Origin: Sinonovacula constricta
Taxonomy: Eukaryota; Mollusca; Bivalvia; Cardiida; Solecurtidae
Assembly: GCA_007844125.1 (NCBI GenBank)
Contig: CM017568.1
Coordinates: 4,489,882-4,553,881, forward strand
Direction of reading: 5' to 3'
Length of the DNA: 64,000 bases
Part shown: piece by piece, positions 60,345-64,000 of the stretch
How the letters are laid out: each line of letters begins with the position of its first letter
Numbering within the stretch: the first letter of the stretch is position 1
Notes under the pieces: model-generated
What the model was told of the DNA's origin: nothing
The model's database searches: none
What the model saw: only the letters and a program-made list of their open reading frames with translations
Position numbers and translations under genes: made by a program

Positions 60345-60780
60345 CTGAATTGCTCACCTCAGGTCACTAACTGGCTTACGGGTAGGCTTAAAAATCTGGA
60401 TCACAAGAAAAAATGTTCACAACTGTATCATTCGCATCAAGTGATCATATGTTACTTGTTTTTTGTATATATTAAACCATCAAGATCTTCATGCAAACAA
60501 AGATTCTGATGAAATTCTATGAAGATTAGGAAAAAAATTCTTTTAGGGTGTTACAGGTTTGTTCAATGATTTGACTTAGTGACCTACATTTTCATCCAAT
60601 ATGACCCGATTAAGAACTCATGCAAGATTTCAAGCAGACAAACATACTTGCAAATTTAAGGGAAGATTAGGTCACAACTACAGCCTCTAGTAATCACAAG
60701 CAAATTGTTGAAAAAAAACGGGTGAATGGGTACCAAAAAAAGCTCACCTTGAGCATGTTGGCCTCAGGTGAGCTAAATAG
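60345..60780 (-). mobile_element. MITE-like 'agctcacctgag' repeat, copy 4, inverted
   Basis: Lies in the oxidase intron. The right end carries the hairpin head in inverse order (agctcaccttgag, then ctcaggtgagct near 60764). The left end has 'ttgctcacctcagg'. The middle contains 'gacctacattttcatcc' and 'caagcagacaaacatac', the complement of the family body. Confidence 0.72.
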
Positions 60781-61934
60781 GTAAGAGTTTAATAATTAAC
60801 TATGCTCTAGAAGGACAAAAACCCAGTGGCTATTGTGAGAAAAATACCAATATCACTACTTTTTATATTTTACTGGCTGTTATATACATTATAAACATCC
60901 TGATCAGTTTGAGTTATTAGTTGGTGTGTACTTGTACTACATGTGCATCACCTTAAGACAACAATTAAAGGTCAAAGCAGTTGGAAACTTTCCCATGGCA
61001 TTTCACAAACAAAATGGCTGATGAAGGTGCATTTTGATTGTTGGAGGGAAACATAATTACAAGTGTTCTGATCAAATGGTTCCAAAATTATGAAGAAATC
61101 AATTAGAATATCAGGCTTGACTGAACTATGACTGACTCTGAACTTAACAAAGCATCCTTTGATAAAACTGTATGAATAATGTGACTTATTTGGGACAACC
61201 AAATGTCTAAAGACTTGTTTAAATTGTAATTTAACAAAAGACTGTAAAAAATGCATGATAAAGCAGGTAGAGACTGGCAGCTGGAAATTTCAGGCCAGAT
61301 ACATGACTAACACTGTGCAGAAAATTATTTTTGCCCCTCCAAAATTGTCATTATATGTCGGCCTACAGAAAATACTTATTGAAATAGTAGTTTATAATTT
61401 CAATCAGTATTCTTCTGTCAAAACTATCTAACTAATATTTCTCAACACTTTGGTAGTTTATGTGCAAAAGTTAAAACAGCATTAATAACATTTATAGGTC
61501 TTAATTTTACAATAAAGACAATAAGTTTATTACCTGTAATATTGCAATGAAAGTTGTTTTTTTAATATAAAATCTCATCAAGTTTTAAAATTTGAATTAC
61601 TCTGACATAGCTATGGTCATTATGTTTATGTTCACGTTTCTTACAGGACAATGGAGCCCCATGGGAATATCAGGCTAGAACAAAAATCTGTCGTGAGAGT
61701 TTCTCCCACACAAGAATAAATGAATATCATTTCTGTCAAAGTCGTTGAAGAAAAAATTGTTTATGCTATTCAGGATATGACACTTGCCATTATGTGACAG
61801 GTTTGTTTGTAGTTTGTGTTCAGAGCAACATTATTATGGTGACAGGAGTAATCAAGCTATTATTAGTGGAGAAACATCAAAGACAAATGTCTTGGTAGAA
61901 TAATTGGTACGTTTTTAGTATCAGAATGTTTTAC
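60781..61934. other. Oxidase intron, no exon seen
   Basis: AT-rich intron sequence, with nothing recognised. Confidence 0.4.
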
Positions 61935-62031
61935 CTTTTGAGCGCAAGATTCCAATTGGGTTGGGGGCATCTTTCAGTAAGGAAATCCTGAAGTCAATAG
62001 GGATGTCCTTGGAGGTGGGTGGTTTATAGTC
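61935..62031 (-). CDS. Aldehyde oxidase/xanthine dehydrogenase-like, exon
   Basis: On the minus strand the acceptor is 'tcatttcag' and the donor AAAAG followed by gtaaaa. It encodes DYKPPTSKDIPIDFRISLLK then DAPNPIGILRSK. The YKPP...DIPIDFR.SLL pattern with APNP.G.LRSK is typical of invertebrate aldehyde oxidase/xanthine dehydrogenase-like proteins, just upstream of the GEPP segment. Phase 0 in, phase 1 out. Confidence 0.92.
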
Positions 62032-62319
62032 CTGAAATGAAGACACAGTAATGTTTGGGTCAAAATAAAGACAGACATGATCGTTATGATTCAGCAGAGT
62101 TTGTGTACACTGGCCAAACATTCAGCGCGCTATCTTGCAAAAAAATGTATGCTATCCAAATGTCCGTTGTTGGAAACAAGTAAAACAAACACTTGCAAAA
62201 TAAAATCACCCGAGTTGCATTAACAATCACATCTATCAAAAACAGAGTCCTACATTTCGAATAAAAAGACCCACTTGAGTTTAATAATACAATTAACTAC
62301 TTAAGCTTAATGGACTCAC

Positions 62320-62443
62320 CCAAGTGCCATCAGTGAGGTATTCCCCTGTGTTTGGGTCATAGATGGATTCTTCCAGCAGCCAGTAGCCGATGCCCATCAC
62401 AAATGCACCCTCAACCTGGCCTACATCTAGAAATGGGTTAATG
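62320..62443 (-). CDS. Aldehyde oxidase/xanthine dehydrogenase-like, exon (molybdopterin-binding domain)
   Basis: On the minus strand the acceptor is 'atatatttcag' and the donor ACTTGG followed by gtgagt. It encodes [20 protein letters not shown] then [34 protein letters not shown] is a signature of the molybdopterin-binding domain. The Y-W-x-x-E and TDGTW features look more like invertebrate aldehyde oxidase than vertebrate xanthine dehydrogenase. Confidence 0.94.
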
Positions 62444-62986
62444 CTGAAATATATATCAGCAACCATTTTGGATTCAAAAACAGCCTGGACACATTATATA
62501 AAATATTGATAATTATCATTATAAATATAAAAAAACACATTAGTACATTGGCAAAATAAAAAACATTTACCATTACTAGGAAGTGTACATTTTCTAATAA
62601 AAACGTATATTGCTGTAATACCATCCTGACACTCGGTCAACCAGTCCTAAACCTTATTCATAAAATGGGCATGAGCAAACAATAACTGTATAATATCCAA
62701 TGTTTAATATTCATGATTTTAATTTTTAGGCACTTAAAGACTTCTGTACTAACAACCAACATCATAGAAGTTAAGCCCAACAAATACCATACCCATGCTT
62801 TCTTATTATAATTTCCATACAATTCACTGCCTGATTTGAACTGTACTGTTTATAAGACTGAGATTAAGTCAAATTTCATTTCAAGTTAAACTAATCAGGT
62901 GATTGAGAATGATCTAAAAAATTCTAGGTTAAGTGTTTAATAACCTTAAACCCAGATTTGTCAGTTGTATGTAAACACAAACTCAC

Positions 62987-63249
62987 CTTTCTCCACAGTC
63001 AAACAACATGTCCACTCGTGTGATCTCATGCTCGCCTGTCAAGACATCAAGCTCAACCTCTGTGCATGTGACACCATATGAGTTATACTTGTAATGGCCT
63101 GGGCTCTTGGGTTTAAACCAGCTGTGGACAGCCAAATCAATTCCTTCAGCATAACACTCGTTTACAATCTGCAGCCATGTTGGATTCTTCAGCTTTGCCT
63201 TTACTGGGGCCATTCTCTTCAACAGTTCCTGACATCCATTGACTGCAGA
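62987..63249 (-). CDS. Aldehyde oxidase/xanthine dehydrogenase-like, exon (first in window)
   Basis: On the minus strand the acceptor is 'caattttcag' and the donor GAAAG followed by gtgagt. It encodes SAVNGCQELLKRMAPVKAKL, NPTWLQIVNECYAEGIDLAV, then HYKYNSYGVTCTEVELDVLT and GEHEITRVDMLFDCGE. NGC..L..R..P....P.W...V..CY..G..L and YGV.C.EVE.D.LTG......D...D.G are strongly conserved in molybdo-flavoenzymes that oxidise aldehydes or purines (molybdenum cofactor, FAD, 2Fe-2S). The 5' exons with the iron-sulfur and FAD domains are beyond the right edge. Substrate cannot be decided from this part. Confidence 0.94.
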
Positions 63250-63592
63250 CTGAAAATTGGAGTATGAATGAAGAAAAAATGGGAATATGATAATGGTTTT
63301 ATACTAATGAAACATGTTTGAGATGTTAAATCATTTGTTACCAAGATACTTGGCCTACAAATAGAGGAAGATGTACTCTACAAATGTCCCCTACAGGTTA
63401 CAGATAAGTTCAGCTGTAGCACATGAACCAATAAAGTTCAAGACCTTAGGTAGTTGTACTATACAGATACTGTTGATGGAACATGTGGGAAAGCTGACTC
63501 CCTTTGGGCATATCAACCTCGCCACTCGGTTACTTCCCTTGAATTCAAAGGGAGGCTACTCGCCGCTGAGCCTCTGGGGACTAAGTAAAAAA
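63250..63592. other. Oxidase intron with possible transposable-element leader
   Basis: Contains a near-palindrome 'tcccttgaattcaaaggga' near 63535-63553 and a GC-richer stretch ('ctactcgccgctgagcctct') just upstream of the SAP-like fragment. It may be the leader of that element. Confidence 0.3.
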
Positions 63593-63770
63593 AAGATGGC
63601 GAACAAGGACAAAGAAATCAACGAAACAACTTAGAATTGGACCATTTCAAGCTAACAGATTTGAAGAAGTACCTGGCGAATCGTCGTTTGACTGGATCCT
63701 GAAGGGAATATCAGCTATTATCGAATTATTGGCACCCACAAGCTAGATATTACTGGCAATTATGAAAATT
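63593..63770 (+). pseudogene. Broken SAP-domain fragment, probably transposable-element derived
   Basis: ATGGCGAACAAGGAC at 63593 opens MANKDKEINETT and meets a stop. One frame over, ELDHFKLTDLKKYLANRRLT then GS is read before another stop. Further frame changes give RIIGTHKLDI. FKL.DLKKYL..R.L.GS is the pattern of a SAP (DNA-binding helix-turn-helix) domain. It is not usable as a gene because it is split by at least two frame breaks. It lies opposite to and within an intron of the oxidase gene. SAP domains occur at the N-terminus of some repetitive mollusc genes, so a mobile-element origin is my inference. Confidence 0.45.
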
Positions 63771-63799
63771 GAAAAGGAGAAGAATTAGTAACACTTCAC

Positions 63800-63870
63800 C
63801 CTCCCTTAACTGGTAACAGGTCGCCCTTGATCGGTAACAGTTCGCCCTTGATTGGTAACATGTCGCTGTC
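63800..63870. repeat. ~27-bp direct repeat, 3 copies
   Basis: 'ggtaacaggtcgcccttgat', 'ggtaacagttcgcccttgat' and 'ggtaacatgtcgctgtcg' follow each other, and the third is diverged. It lies just after the SAP-like fragment. Confidence 0.75.
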
Positions 63871-64000
63871 GAATATAAGTGTATACGTCAAGCAAAAATG
63901 TATACTTGTTAACTTATTTATAATTATTTCGACACCATTCACATCAATTTGTATTTGTTTCCATTGGCTTCATATGCATTATGAGTACTTCGGATATAAG

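Overview
The window is AT-rich eukaryotic nuclear DNA with split genes, GT-AG introns of hundreds of bases to ten kilobases, many tandem repeats and interspersed repeats. Some interspersed repeats (ends with AGCTCACCTGAG, blocks such as 'tcttcaccaaacttg' and 'aaaagtaggtcactagg') and tRNA-headed SINEs look like those common in bivalve molluscs. A bivalve is therefore the best guess, but this rests on recognition and not on a search.

Two protein-coding genes are supported, and they face each other tail to tail. (1) On the + strand, 13983-43294, thirteen exons in correct phase encode the C-terminal ~505 residues of a Ligand-of-Numb-protein-X (LNX) type protein: TRAF-type zinc fingers followed by four PDZ domains. 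The protein ends in VSWPGTIV-stop. The RING finger expected at the N-terminus is not seen and probably lies upstream of the window. A possible RING-less first exon lies at 10882-10931 and a possible alternative last exon at 35039-35113. (2) On the - strand, 63249 down to 59304, five exons encode the C-terminal end of a molybdopterin-dependent aldehyde oxidase/xanthine dehydrogenase family enzyme, including the conserved GEPP segment. Its 5' part lies beyond the right edge.

Layout: 1-4130, interspersed repeats and no gene seen; 4131-9230, a 50-bp satellite of exactly 102 units with no net indel; 9231-13982, upstream region of LNX; 13983-43294, the LNX gene, whose introns hold at least nine minisatellites (31, 40, 20, 23, ~108, ~31/93, 33, 61 and 28 bp units), SINEs and MITE-like repeats; 43295-44290, a ~135-bp tandem repeat beginning at the LNX stop codon; 44291-59303, intergenic, with a CpG-richer non-repetitive island near 49130-49520, a degenerate ~32-bp array, a young SINE with a 13-bp target-site duplication, an 88-bp array, a TG/E-box array and a 35-bp array; 59304-63249, the oxidase gene; 63480-63870, a broken fragment with a SAP-like domain.

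The two genes have no evident functional link. LNX proteins are E3 ligase/scaffold proteins of the Numb/Notch and cell-junction pathways, and the oxidase is a metabolic enzyme. I found no bacterial-type system, CRISPR array, rRNA gene or intact tRNA gene. The most notable features are the tandem repeat that shares sequence with an active splice donor, the indel-free satellite, and the possible alternative LNX ends.
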